Assembly (NCBI GenBank): GCA_947177775.1
Contig: CAMWVS010000005.1
Coordinates: forward strand, 1-64,000
DNA: 64,000 nucleotides
Source: an uncultured Prevotella sp.
GTDB lineage: Bacteria > Bacteroidota > Bacteroidia > Bacteroidales > Bacteroidaceae
Direction: 5' to 3'
The notes beneath the pieces are model-generated. The model was not told the DNA's origin and made no database searches. It saw nothing but the letters and a program-made list of their open reading frames with translations. A program made the position numbers and the translations under genes. Position 1 is the stretch's first letter, and each line of letters starts with the position of its first letter. Of this stretch, positions 33,532 to 42,126 are shown piece by piece.

Positions 33532-35121
33532 TCACTTACGGCTCGCGGCCTTCTTCAGAACCAACTTCGGAATCTTTATCTTCTGACCGACGGACAACTT
33601 GGCACCACGCTCCAGCCCGTTGTAAACCTCTATGTAGCACTCCATTCCTTCGCCAAGCGTCTTCTTGGAAATGCGCTCAAGGGTCTCGCCCTGCTTCACT
33701 GTTCTTACATCCAAAGTCCCGACGATGCGATAAGCACCCGTACGGACTCTGTTGTCCATCACCTCATATTTCTTATAGTCAACGGGAGTATCCTCTGACA
33801 GGGCTGTATTCTCAGTCTTGTCCACAGATTCTTTCTCCGCGTCAGAATTATCTTTATGCTCCATTCCATCCACATTTTCCGCCTTTTCTGCATCGGCACG
33901 ATGTATGTCAGCCAATGTGTCACGCCGGCTCGTAAGCGTATCGGCAACTGCCGTGGCGTCTTTCGGCGGTGCGGCCGGTTTCTCGGCAGGAACATTCAGT
34001 TCCACCTCTTCCATTGTTTTATCTTGTGTACTATCGGATAACAGCTTATTAAAGAAATAGCCTCCAAAGAACGCAGCAGGAATAAATATCATGAACAAGG
34101 CTATAAAGAACAGCCACATCCCTCTACGGTTGACATTGGAAGCAGTCTCCGGCTCTTCAACAGGTTCCTCCGCCTTGGCCGCAACGCTTGCCACCGAAGC
34201 TGACTGTTCCACAGCAACCGCCTCAACCACGTCCTCATTCGCAACAACGACAGGCTTCACCGGTTCCTTTTCTGCGGCTTCAACAGGTCCAGCTACCTGC
34301 GGCTTCACAACGACGGCGGCCTCCGTTCTCTCCATAGCCTCCTCTGTAGAACATACGTCAGACAGAGGTTCCGATTTCTCCGAGATTCCTTCCGTTGTGA
34401 CGACAGTCCGTTCCGGTTCCTGCGGTATGTCTTCCAGCTCTGCGACGACGGCCTTGGGTGTATCGCCTACCGGGTTCTGCACGGCGGTGTCCGGCAAATC
34501 GGGCAAGGCTTCAAGGTCGGTTAAAGAATATGGGATTTCGAGCGGAACACACGCATTGTCCTCGTCTGATGCATCACTTCCAATATCTCCCGTAACGCCC
34601 ACTCCGTCAATAGCTTCCTTTATGTCACCTATAGCATTTTCTACCAGTGGAGAGCGTCCGCCTGTGAAGCGTGACTGCGACAGTCCCGATGCTGTTCTTG
34701 CTCCGCCAACAGTCCTTTCGGCAACCTCATCATCAGGTGAGGCCGCTACGGTTTCTGTCCCGGAAGTCATTTCGCCACCTTTCATGTCGTCAAACTCAAC
34801 ACCGTCGTTGAGCACGACGGTCTCAAACTGAGAAAACGGTTTGTTGACCAGTTCCTTCATCGTTGCATCGGGAGTGAACGTGACTTTTCCGTGGCTTTCT
34901 ATGACAACACGCTCGCCGGTATTGACATTGACGCTCTCACGCGCCTCCACACCGATAATCTTGAACGTTCCGAGCCCTTTGATTTTAACAACGCTGTCAT
35001 GTTCCAGACCACTTTGAACTATGGTGAATATGGAAGAGACAAAGTGTTCGGCATCACGTCTGTCAAGCCCATTCTTCTCAACCAGCACCTGAGCCAGTTC
35101 GTATATGGATATTCTGTTCAT
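33532..35121 (-). CDS. Membrane-spanning HU-family DNA-binding protein with LysM-like tail
   Basis: A 529-residue protein with three distinct parts. Residues 1-100 are an HU/IHF-type DNA-binding domain (MNRISIYELAQVLVEKNGLD; VKIKGLGTFKIIGVEARES). Residues 110-330 are an acidic, low-complexity spacer rich in E, V, A and T. A single transmembrane helix at about 335-355 (MWLFFIALFMIFIPAAFFGG) is preceded by NRRG, so the positive-inside rule places HU in the cytoplasm. The C-terminal part is periplasmic; residues 475-520 resemble LysM (VKQGETLERISKKTLGEG, IEVYNGLERGAKLSVGQKIK). This would allow DNA binding inside and peptidoglycan binding outside; that link is inference. It starts 4 bases after a small HU gene and shares the rimO transcript. 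Confidence 0.85.
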   Translation of the reverse strand: MNRISIYELAQVLVEKNGLDRRDAEHFVSSIFTIVQSGLEHDSVVKIKGLGTFKIIGVEARESVNVNTGERVVIESHGKVTFTPDATMKELVNKPFSQFETVVLNDGVEFDDMKGGEMTSGTETVAASPDDEVAERTVGGARTASGLSQSRFTGGRSPLVENAIGDIKEAIDGVGVTGDIGSDASDEDNACVPLEIPYSLTDLEALPDLPDTAVQNPVGDTPKAVVAELEDIPQEPERTVVTTEGISEKSEPLSDVCSTEEAMERTEAAVVVKPQVAGPVEAAEKEPVKPVVVANEDVVEAVAVEQSASVASVAAKAEEPVEEPETASNVNRRGMWLFFIALFMIFIPAAFFGGYFFNKLLSDSTQDKTMEEVELNVPAEKPAAPPKDATAVADTLTSRRDTLADIHRADAEKAENVDGMEHKDNSDAEKESVDKTENTALSEDTPVDYKKYEVMDNRVRTGAYRIVGTLDVRTVKQGETLERISKKTLGEGMECYIEVYNGLERGAKLSVGQKIKIPKLVLKKAASRK

Positions 35122-35125
35122 TTGG

Positions 35126-35410
35126 TTAAGGCTTGCCTGTTTTTATTTTTTCCTTCCATGCAACATTTGGCTTGAAGCCAAGCACGAGTTTCGGAGGTAC
35201 CAGCATACGTTGCTGTGTGGCCGGATTGACCATGATGCGCTCCATCTTTTTCTTCACCTCAAACATTCCGAAGTTCGGGATGGCCACAGTGTCGCCATCC
35301 TGAAATCCGTCACTCATCGCGTTTATCACGTTGGTGAGCATCCTCTGTGTGTCAGCCTGTGCATAGCCTGTCCGCTGCGCCAACTCGACTACAAATTCCT
35401 TGTTATTCAT
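35126..35410 (-). CDS. HU-family DNA-binding protein
   Basis: A 94-residue HU/IHF-type protein (MNNKEFVVELAQRTGYAQAD; AIPNFGMFEVKKKMERIMVN; the arm proline in NPATQQ). Such proteins bend and compact DNA as dimers. It lies 12 bases after rimO and 4 bases before the long HU-LysM gene. The pairing raises the possibility that the two form heterodimers, which the sequence cannot prove. Confidence 0.9.
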   Translation of the reverse strand: MNNKEFVVELAQRTGYAQADTQRMLTNVINAMSDGFQDGDTVAIPNFGMFEVKKKMERIMVNPATQQRMLVPPKLVLGFKPNVAWKEKIKTGKP

Positions 35411-35422
35411 CCCCTGCCCTTT

Positions 35423-36727
35423 TTATGCCGTTATGGTTGTTCCATAGAGGTCAAACTCCTCTGAACTCGTTATCTTCACATCATAGAACCGTCCGACTTG
35501 CAGACGCTTTTCACCGGCAGGAATGAGTACCTCTGGGTCAACTTCTGGCGAACTGAACTCCGTACGGCCTATATAGTAGTCACCTTCCTTACGGTCGATG
35601 ACGACTTTCATGATTTGTCCCACTTTCTCCGCCTCTATCTCCGCACTGATTTCCTGCTGCAGAGCCATCAGACGATCAAGACGCAAGGCTTTGACATCAG
35701 CCGGTATGTCGTCCTCATAGTTGATAGCCGAAAAGGTGTCGTCCTCCTCTGAATAAGAGAAAGCGCCCATGCGTTCGAAACGAACCTTGCGTACAAACTC
35801 CATCAGTTCCTCGAAATCCTCTTCCGTCTCACCGGGAAAACCCACCATCAGCGTCGTGCGCAAGTGTATTCCCGGAACCTCACGGCGCATACGTTCTATC
35901 AGGGCGTATGTGTCGGCCTTGGTGACGTTGCGTTTCATCTTCGTCAGCATGTTGTCCGAAATATGCTGAAGAGCGATATCCAAATACTTGCAGACGTTCG
36001 GTTTCTCACGTATGACATCAAGCAGGCTCCACGGGAAATGGGCCGGATAGGCATAATGAAGCCTTATCCATTTCACTCCCGGAATGTCGGCCATGCGTTC
36101 CACCAGTTCAGCGATATGCTGACGGCCGTCGATGTCAACGCCATAGTATGTCAATTCCTGAGCTATTATCTGAAACTCCTTAGTCCCATCCGCAACGAGC
36201 TGCCGCACCTCGTCCAGAATCTCGTCCATCGGCCGGCTGACATGACCGCCGGTCATGATCGGTATGGCGCAGTAGGCGCAATGGCGGTCGCAACCCTCGC
36301 TGATTTTGATGTAGGCATAATGACGCGGGGTCGTTATGCGGCGGCGGCCGTCACAGGAAGCCATGTCCGCATGGCCCAAATCGGCAATCAGCTGACGGTA
36401 GTCGAACTTTCCATAATACTTGTCGACCTGCGGAATCTCTGCTTCAAGCTCATTCATATAACGCTGTGAGAGACAACCCATTACATATAGACGTTTCAAG
36501 CGTCCCTCTTCCTTTGCCTGAGCGAATTCGAGGATAGTATCGATGCTCTCCTGCTTGGCGTCTTCGATGAATCCGCAAGTATTTATAACGGCTATCTCTC
36601 CCTGCGGATTACGGCTGTCGTGCACACAATGATATCCGCAATCTTCAAGCCGACTCATTAGTTTCTCGCTGTCCACGAGATTCTTCGAGCAGCCCATCGT
36701 TATGATGTCTATCGTATTCTTCTTCAC
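35423..36727 (-). CDS. rimO: Ribosomal protein S12 methylthiotransferase
   Basis: A 434-residue radical-SAM enzyme that adds a methylthio group to the conserved Asp of ribosomal protein S12. The N-terminal UPF0004 domain has GCSKNLVDSEKLM (Cys near residue 13) with further cluster cysteines in INTCGF and MGCLSQRY. The radical-SAM motif is CDRHCAYC (about 144-151). A TRAM domain is at the C-terminus. The length matches the family. It is the first of the three-gene set rimO, hu, hu-lysM. No clear TAnnTTTG box was found directly upstream. Confidence 0.94.
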   Translation of the reverse strand: MKKNTIDIITMGCSKNLVDSEKLMSRLEDCGYHCVHDSRNPQGEIAVINTCGFIEDAKQESIDTILEFAQAKEEGRLKRLYVMGCLSQRYMNELEAEIPQVDKYYGKFDYRQLIADLGHADMASCDGRRRITTPRHYAYIKISEGCDRHCAYCAIPIMTGGHVSRPMDEILDEVRQLVADGTKEFQIIAQELTYYGVDIDGRQHIAELVERMADIPGVKWIRLHYAYPAHFPWSLLDVIREKPNVCKYLDIALQHISDNMLTKMKRNVTKADTYALIERMRREVPGIHLRTTLMVGFPGETEEDFEELMEFVRKVRFERMGAFSYSEEDDTFSAINYEDDIPADVKALRLDRLMALQQEISAEIEAEKVGQIMKVVIDRKEGDYYIGRTEFSSPEVDPEVLIPAGEKRLQVGRFYDVKITSSEEFDLYGTTITA

Positions 36728-36911
36728 TTCTATTATTCTGATTCTTGTTTACCTATTGAACCGAAAAGCCTGTCATGCATTCAGAGGATGTCTTTAGATC
36801 CGCCATGAAAGACAAATGCGGGTGTTGCAAATCACATATCCGACATGCAGTGACACCGCCTTGCGATGTTTATCAAACGATGTCTATTGAACGACAACCT
36901 TTTTTCCATAA

Positions 36912-36934
36912 ACGTGCCAAAGACACGTCCCTAC
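36912..36934. repeat. Partial GTAGGGACGTG palindrome in the rimO-ftsY spacer
   Basis: ACGTG (36912-36916) and CACGT (36924-36928) flank a 7-base loop; CCCTAC follows at 36929-36934, so the minus strand reads GTAGGGACGTG. A related complete palindrome is at 57574-57600. The rest of the 361-base spacer (36728-37088) shows no gene or promoter I can support. Confidence 0.4.
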
Positions 36935-37088
36935 AATCTTCATAGTTTTGCGACATATCCTATTGTAACAGTCTGACACGACAAGCCCCGGACATATTCC
37001 TATGATTCCGATTCTGCCTCTTTTAAGTTTATAACGCCGTCTCACGGACAACGCTGCTTCACAGAGAACACTGACAGAAACGTATGTC

Positions 37089-37145
37089 GTCAGTTTTTCT
37101 TATTGAAGTTAGTTTTTCTTATTGAAGTTAGTTTTTCTTATTGAA
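37089..37145. repeat. Three tandem 19-bp copies at the ftsY 3' end
   Basis: Three head-to-tail copies of G-T-(T/C)-AGTTTTTCTTATTGAA occupy 37089-37107, 37108-37126 and 37127-37145. The third copy encodes the last residues of FtsY (FNKKN and stop). Each outer copy would re-encode the same tail and stop, so the protein end is unchanged. The outermost copy differs by one base. Likely replication slippage. Confidence 0.9.
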
Positions 37146-38087
37146 AAGTGAGTCTACGAACTGGCGTTTGTTGAACAACTGGAGGTCTTCCATGCCTTCA
37201 CCCAGTCCGATATACTTGACGGGCACTTTCAGCTGGTCGCTGATACCGATGACCACGCCTCCCTTGGCCGTTCCGTCAAGTTTGGTTATGGCCAGCGACG
37301 TTATCTGTGTCACGGCGGCGAACTGCTTGGCCTGTTCAAAAGCGTTCTGGCCTGTACTTCCGTCAAGCACGAGCATCACTTCATCGGGAGCTTCCGGAAG
37401 GACTTTCTTCATGACATCCTTGATTTTCTTCAGCTCGTTCATCAGACCAATCTTGTTGTGAAGACGTCCTGCAGTGTCGATGATGACCACATCCGCTCCA
37501 TTGGCCTTAGCGCTGCTCAACGTGTCGAATGCCACCGAAGCCGGGTCGCTGCCCATCTGCTGCTTTATGACAGGCACACCGACACGCTCACCCCAGATGC
37601 AGAGCTGTTCCACGGCTGCAGCACGGAAAGTGTCGGCTGCACCGAGATAGACTTTCTTTCCGGCTTTCTTGAACTGATAGGCCAATTTTCCGATGGTGGT
37701 CGTCTTGCCCACTCCGTTGACCCCGACAATCAGGATGACATAAGGCTTGTGGTCTGACGGCAAATCCCAGTTCTCATTGTCGTCGCCGTCGTTCTCCGCG
37801 AGTAATGAAGCGATCTCGTCACAGAGAATACCGTTCAGCTCGGCCGTACTCACATACTTGTCACGGGCCACACGTTCCTCTATGCGCTTGATTATCTTCA
37901 GCGTTGTGTCAACACCGACATCGCTGGTGATGAGCACTTCCTCCAGATTATCGAGCACATCGTCGTCAACCTTCGACTTACCGGCCACGGCACGGGCCAA
38001 CTTGTCAAACACGCTGACTTTGGTCTTCTCCAGTCCTTTGTCGAGCGTTTCTTTCTTTTTCTTACTAAAAAAGCCGAAAATTCCCAT
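37128..38087 (-). CDS. ftsY: Signal recognition particle receptor FtsY
   Basis: The GTPase that docks SRP-ribosome complexes at the inner membrane. Starting at MGIFGFFSKKKKETL (38087) gives 319 residues with a short basic N-terminus. The upstream ATG at 38108 lies inside the promoter -7 box region (38106-38113), so it is unlikely to be used. The N helical domain is at about 15-95; the G domain has G1 GVNGVGKTTTIGKLA, G3 DTAGR and G4 TKLDGTAKGG. It lacks the long acidic A domain of E. coli FtsY, as is usual in this phylum. The 3' end is tandemly repeated (37089-37145). Confidence 0.93.
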   Translation of the reverse strand: MGIFGFFSKKKKETLDKGLEKTKVSVFDKLARAVAGKSKVDDDVLDNLEEVLITSDVGVDTTLKIIKRIEERVARDKYVSTAELNGILCDEIASLLAENDGDDNENWDLPSDHKPYVILIVGVNGVGKTTTIGKLAYQFKKAGKKVYLGAADTFRAAAVEQLCIWGERVGVPVIKQQMGSDPASVAFDTLSSAKANGADVVIIDTAGRLHNKIGLMNELKKIKDVMKKVLPEAPDEVMLVLDGSTGQNAFEQAKQFAAVTQITSLAITKLDGTAKGGVVIGISDQLKVPVKYIGLGEGMEDLQLFNKRQFVDSLFNKKN

Positions 38088-38105
38088 ATTGCAATATTTT
38101 ATGTG

Positions 38106-38113
38106 CAAAGGTA
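38106..38113 (-). promoter_or_regulatory. ftsY promoter -7 element
   Basis: The minus strand reads TACCTTTG, a good -7 box, about 19 bases before the ATG at 38087. The -33 region reads TTGTTG rather than TTTG, so the full promoter is only partly supported. It argues for the 38087 start. Confidence 0.6.
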
Positions 38114-38272
38114 ATGAAAAAAACTCACAGCAACAAGGTTTTTGTGATTAGGTATTCTTTTTTGGTGATTTTAATTGCAATATTCCGATTGTCAGGCTGT
38201 ATGATGAGACGATTTTGATTACAGTGTTCCGGCGCTCAGATGTTTCATTGTCCAGGTTTAAATTATCAAACA

Positions 38273-38334
38273 CACGGCTCTTTCATTTAGCGTATCAATA
38301 AAGAAGCATTCATACTCTAAATGAAAGAGCCGTG
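38273..38334. repeat. Perfect 18-bp inverted repeat, 26-base loop
   Basis: CACGGCTCTTTCATTTAG (38273-38290) and its exact complement (38317-38334) enclose 26 bases. It lies between ftsY and hisB, both on the minus strand, some 490 bases after hisB and 160 before ftsY. No T-run follows on either strand. Possible roles are a structured RNA, a protein-binding cruciform, or a remnant of a mobile element. Confidence 0.65.
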
Positions 38335-38461
38335 CATCAAATAAAACCACAAAACGACGGATAATGTCATGGAAGTTCCGTTAATTTAACATCTGTATTT
38401 TTCTCTTAAATTCAGCAAACAAATGCTAACAACTACGCTTTTCATCACCATCGGCCGGTCT

Positions 38462-38575
38462 TCTCCGAGCCGGGAGGGCCTCCCGGGGTTGCAACAAGCA
38501 CGCCGTTGGAAGCTGGCGGAGGCCCCGTTGCATTGCAAGGAAGGCCTTGTTGCAATACCGGGAGGCCCTCCTTGC
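38462..38575. repeat. GC-rich modular intergenic repeat, locus B
   Basis: This block is built of the same words as locus A (389-494) and locus C (57944-58143). CCGGGAGG-G-CCTCCCGG is a perfect 8-base palindrome at 38470-38486. TGCATTGCAA recurs at 38529-38538. ATTGCAA/TTGCAAT surround AAGGCCTT. Bases 38478-38497 match 45625-45644 at 18 of 20 positions. It lies between hisB and ftsY in an otherwise AT-rich, gene-free spacer (38114-38824). No open frame of note. Confidence 0.7.
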
Positions 38576-38824
38576 TCACCAAAGAGAACGTGTTTTTTGA
38601 CACCCGCACGTAAGTAGCTGACTATCAGCACATCCTATTTCTCAAGAAAAACACGCTATTTTACATCGGAGCACAGGAATCGGGGGCCAAGTGGAGTTTA
38701 ACTATTGTTAAAGTAAATATTATTCCGAATATATGATAATGCACATGGCTCGCTTTCACAGCTTTCGTGTTATCTTCAGAATGACCCAATTATTCCGCTA
38801 CTGTATGAGACAATCCAAACATAT

Positions 38825-39895
38825 TTAAAGCATGCCCTTTGTGCTCGGCAGCTCATAATGATATATATCCCGGCGCACAGCCATCTTCAGACTTCGGGCC
38901 AACGCTTTGAAGATTCCTTCGATTTTATGATGTTCGTTGACACCTTCGGCCTTGATGTTCAGGTTCATCCGCGCGCTGTCACTCAGGCTCTTGAAGAAAT
39001 GAAGAAACATTTCGGTCGGCATGTCCCCTACCCGCTCGCGGTGGAATTCGGCATCCCAGACGAGCCACGGGCGGCCGCCGAAATCGAGAGCCACAGAACA
39101 GAGACAGTCGTCCATGGGCAGACAGTAGCCATAACGTTCGATTCCGCGTTTGTCGCCAAGCGCACGGAGCAGGCACTCGCCAAGGGCAATCGCCGTGTCC
39201 TCAATCGTGTGGTGTTCGTCAACGTGAAGATCACCGCGCGTACGGACCGTAAGGTCTATCATTCCATGACGCCCTATCTGTTCGAGCATGTGGTCGAAAA
39301 AGCCAAGTCCGGTGGAGATGTCACAGCAGCCAGTGCCATCGAGATTGACACAGACACGAATATCGGTCTCGGCCGTGGTACGCACGACTTCTGCCGTCCG
39401 TTCACCGGCAAAGAGAAGTTCGGCAATCTTATCCCACGTCATGCCGTCGCGACCGAGTATTAGCGACTTACAGCCGATGTTCTCCGCAAACTGGCGGTCG
39501 GTCTCACGGTCGCCGATGACATAGCTTCCAGCGAGGTCATAGTCGGGATTGGACATATATTTTTCGACAAGCCCCGTGGCCGGCTTGCGCGTCGGCGCAT
39601 TGTCTTCGGGAAAGTGGCGGTCAATAAGAATATCATCGAACGTTACGCCCTCACCCTCTAACGTCTGGAGGATAAAGTTGTGGACAGGCCAGAATGTCTC
39701 TTCGGGAAAAGATGATGTTCCCAGTCCGTCCTGATTGGATACCATGACGAACTCGAAGTCAAGGTGAGAACGGATAAAGGAGAGATTACGGAAGACACCT
39801 TTGGTGAATTTCAGTTTATCGAACGAGTCAATCTGCTCGTCGGCCGGTTCCTCAATGAGGGTTCCGTCACGGTCTATGAATAGTATGCGTTTCAT
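38825..39895 (-). CDS. hisB: Bifunctional histidinol-phosphatase / imidazoleglycerol-phosphate dehydratase
   Basis: A 356-residue fusion covering two steps of histidine biosynthesis. Residues 1-165 are a HAD phosphatase with the DxDGT-type motif [12 protein letters not shown]. Residues 170-356 are the dehydratase, with two metal-binding histidine clusters [12 protein letters not shown] and [12 protein letters not shown]. The layout equals the E. coli fusion. No other his gene lies in the window: the upstream neighbour is an unrelated membrane protein. It is therefore separated from hisGDC, or is the end of a rearranged operon. No promoter was recognised in the 77-base upstream spacer. Confidence 0.94.
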   Translation of the reverse strand: MKRILFIDRDGTLIEEPADEQIDSFDKLKFTKGVFRNLSFIRSHLDFEFVMVSNQDGLGTSSFPEETFWPVHNFILQTLEGEGVTFDDILIDRHFPEDNAPTRKPATGLVEKYMSNPDYDLAGSYVIGDRETDRQFAENIGCKSLILGRDGMTWDKIAELLFAGERTAEVVRTTAETDIRVCVNLDGTGCCDISTGLGFFDHMLEQIGRHGMIDLTVRTRGDLHVDEHHTIEDTAIALGECLLRALGDKRGIERYGYCLPMDDCLCSVALDFGGRPWLVWDAEFHRERVGDMPTEMFLHFFKSLSDSARMNLNIKAEGVNEHHKIEGIFKALARSLKMAVRRDIYHYELPSTKGML

Positions 39896-39972
39896 ACGGC
39901 GTCGTATATTTAATGATGATATAACTGTTAAAGGGATATATTGCTTTTTCTATGTCCGTCAAGGATAAATGT

Positions 39973-41055
39973 TCAACTATCCTTTCCATGAGAGTCGCCC
40001 GACGTTGCAGCCGAAGCGACGGCGCTCACTCTCACAAACCGCTTGCGCTCCTCCTCACGTGTCTCTATTGAACCATAAAGATAATAGAGCGGATACATCT
40101 GTGAAAGATTGAGATAAGAGCCGAGGAAACCGGTCAGTATACCGGTCAGGGCTACGAGGATGTTGATATTGTCGGGCAAGGCCAGGGCGTCACCCATCAT
40201 TATCGCTCCGGACGTGGACTTATAGACAGCGAGAGCGAGAACATAAGAGGGCAACATGATAAAACAGCCTATGGCTAAGTTTATGAGAAACGTTATGGCT
40301 GACACACAGAATATACGCGGAAGATGACGCAAACCGACAGCGTATGCTGAAGGAAAGATGTGAAAAAAACGGGTGTGTGGACGGAAGACATAGCGGAAAG
40401 TGACAAAACAGAGCGGCATGGTCAACAGCAAAAGAATAAAGAACATGAGAATGCCGGCACCGAGAATGGCCATCTGGAGTCCAAAGCTAAGACGTAAAGA
40501 CAACTGCATGACCCAAAAACCGCAAAAGAAGAACAGGGCAAAGACCGCCATGACTATAAACAGGCAAAAGACACTCGCCTTGATTGTGCGCCAGCCTGCA
40601 TTGACCCGGAAGAAAAAACGGGCGTTGCGCGGTAGGCGCATGGCGGCACGGACACGCGCTGCCGGCATCGGCATATAGAACATCGCAGCCATGAGGAGCG
40701 CCTCGAATACCTTCACCGAACCGAAACCGGACTCACGGTAGAGCAGTCCGCCGGCAGAAGGAGGTATGACGATGTGACGCCGGTGGTAGTCAAGAAGCAT
40801 CATGCCGTAGGCAAAGAAGCAGAACGAGACTATGACACCGACAAAAGCAAGCCCCAAAGCCAAGAATGGACGGTCGTTGAAAGACTCTGAGAAAAGACCG
40901 TAAATACCGCCTATGAGGACATAGACGATGACCCAAGGCCACGTTGCACGGAAGATGTTGCGGAAATTGTTGGAGAACAGTCCGTAGCCCGCGCTGATAC
41001 ACGCGCCGATGCTGCGGCTCATGAATAATGTGTATTCGGATGTTTTATTTCCCAT
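39973..41055 (-). CDS. Multi-pass membrane protein of unknown function
   Basis: Starting at MGNKTSEYTLFMSRSIGACI (41055) gives 360 residues; an upstream ATG at 41088 falls in the -7 promoter box. About seven hydrophobic segments can be seen: near 36-52 (WVIVYVLIGGIYGLF), 60-85, 100-125, 160-182 (VFCLFIVMAVFALFFFCGFW), 195-225, 255-280 and 300-330. A basic loop and a charged C-terminus (REEERKRFVRVSA) suggest cytoplasmic ends. No family motif is recognised. It faces a divergent Gfo/Idh/MocA gene through overlapping promoters. Confidence 0.7.
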   Translation of the reverse strand: MGNKTSEYTLFMSRSIGACISAGYGLFSNNFRNIFRATWPWVIVYVLIGGIYGLFSESFNDRPFLALGLAFVGVIVSFCFFAYGMMLLDYHRRHIVIPPSAGGLLYRESGFGSVKVFEALLMAAMFYMPMPAARVRAAMRLPRNARFFFRVNAGWRTIKASVFCLFIVMAVFALFFFCGFWVMQLSLRLSFGLQMAILGAGILMFFILLLLTMPLCFVTFRYVFRPHTRFFHIFPSAYAVGLRHLPRIFCVSAITFLINLAIGCFIMLPSYVLALAVYKSTSGAIMMGDALALPDNINILVALTGILTGFLGSYLNLSQMYPLYYLYGSIETREEERKRFVRVSAVASAATSGDSHGKDS

Positions 41056-41081
41056 AATTTTGTTATTATTCCTTATTCGGT

Positions 41082-41113
41082 GTTGCAAAGGTATTGTTTT
41101 TTTCGTATCTTTG
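41082..41113. promoter_or_regulatory. Overlapping divergent promoters
   Basis: On the plus strand GTTG (41082-41085) and TATCTTTG (41106-41113) are spaced by 20 bases and serve the oxidoreductase at 41134. On the minus strand TACCTTTG occupies 41093-41086 and would serve the membrane protein at 41055. The minus -7 box overlaps the plus -33 region, so RNA polymerase cannot use both at once. Confidence 0.7.
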
Positions 41114-41133
41114 CGAAGTAATTAATACTTATT

Positions 41134-42117
41134 ATGAAAATATTGAAGTGGGGATTTATCGGTTGCGGAGAAGTGACCGAGAAAAAAAGCGGGCCCGCTT
41201 TCAGTGAGATAGAAGGCTCGACAGTGGTTGCGGTGATGAGCCGCAGCGCAGAGAAGGCACGTAGCTATGCCGAGCGCCACAACATCAAAAAATGGTACAC
41301 CGACGCTCAGGAACTGATTGACGACCCGGACGTAAACGCCATATACATAGCCACTCCTCCGGCAAGCCACGCTACGTTCGCCATAATGGCCATGAAAGCG
41401 GGCAAACCTGTCTATGTGGAAAAGCCACTGGCCGCGAGCTACGACGACTGTGCACGAATCAACCGCGTGAGCGAACAGACCGGTGTGCCGTGTTTCGTGG
41501 CATACTACAGGCGATACCTCCCCTACTTCATCAAGGTCAAGGAAATAATAGAAAACGGAACCATCGGGAAAGTAATCAACGTCCAAATCAGGTTTGCCGT
41601 TCCACCGCGTGACCTCGACTATCAGAACTCTGAAAAACTCCCGTGGCGTTTACGCCCGGACGTTTCCGGTGGAGGCTATTTCTACGACCTCGCTCCCCAT
41701 CAGCTGGACATGCTTCAATATATCTTCGGTGTCATCACCGAGGCTGACGGTATCTGCGCCAACCGCGGAGGGCTCTATGAGGCGGAAGACACGGTAAGCG
41801 CATGTTTCAGGTTTGAGAACGGGCTGCCGGGCAGCGGTTCGTGGTGTTTCGTAGGATATGAATCGGCACGCGAGGATTGTATCGACGTCATAGGCGACAA
41901 GGGACAGTTGAGTTTCTCGGTGTTCAACTACGACCCTATCGTGCTCCATACGGCAGATGGAACGCAGAACATAACGGTTCCGAACCCACCATACGTACAG
42001 TATCCGCTGATAAAGAACGTCGTGGAACATCTTCAGGGACTGTCCGTGTGTACATGTACGGGAGTGTCGGCAACACCAGTCAACTGGGCTATGGATAGAA
42101 TATTGGGAAAATTCTGA
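41134..42117 (+). CDS. Gfo/Idh/MocA-family oxidoreductase
   Basis: A 327-residue NAD(P)-dependent dehydrogenase. The Rossmann motif WGFIGCGEVTE is at about 6-16 and the EKP motif (VEKPLAASYDDC) at about 95-106. A C-terminal alpha/beta domain has the family's D-x-x-P-H-type metal-free catalytic region (DLAPHQLDMLQYIF, about 188-201). Members act on sugars, inositols or their derivatives; the substrate here is unknown. It is first in a run with DUF4421 (9 bases later) and DUF1460, an unexplained combination of sugar redox and envelope genes. Confidence 0.88.
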   Translation: MKILKWGFIGCGEVTEKKSGPAFSEIEGSTVVAVMSRSAEKARSYAERHNIKKWYTDAQELIDDPDVNAIYIATPPASHATFAIMAMKAGKPVYVEKPLAASYDDCARINRVSEQTGVPCFVAYYRRYLPYFIKVKEIIENGTIGKVINVQIRFAVPPRDLDYQNSEKLPWRLRPDVSGGGYFYDLAPHQLDMLQYIFGVITEADGICANRGGLYEAEDTVSACFRFENGLPGSGSWCFVGYESAREDCIDVIGDKGQLSFSVFNYDPIVLHTADGTQNITVPNPPYVQYPLIKNVVEHLQGLSVCTCTGVSATPVNWAMDRILGKF

Positions 42118-42126
42118 CATAAAGGA

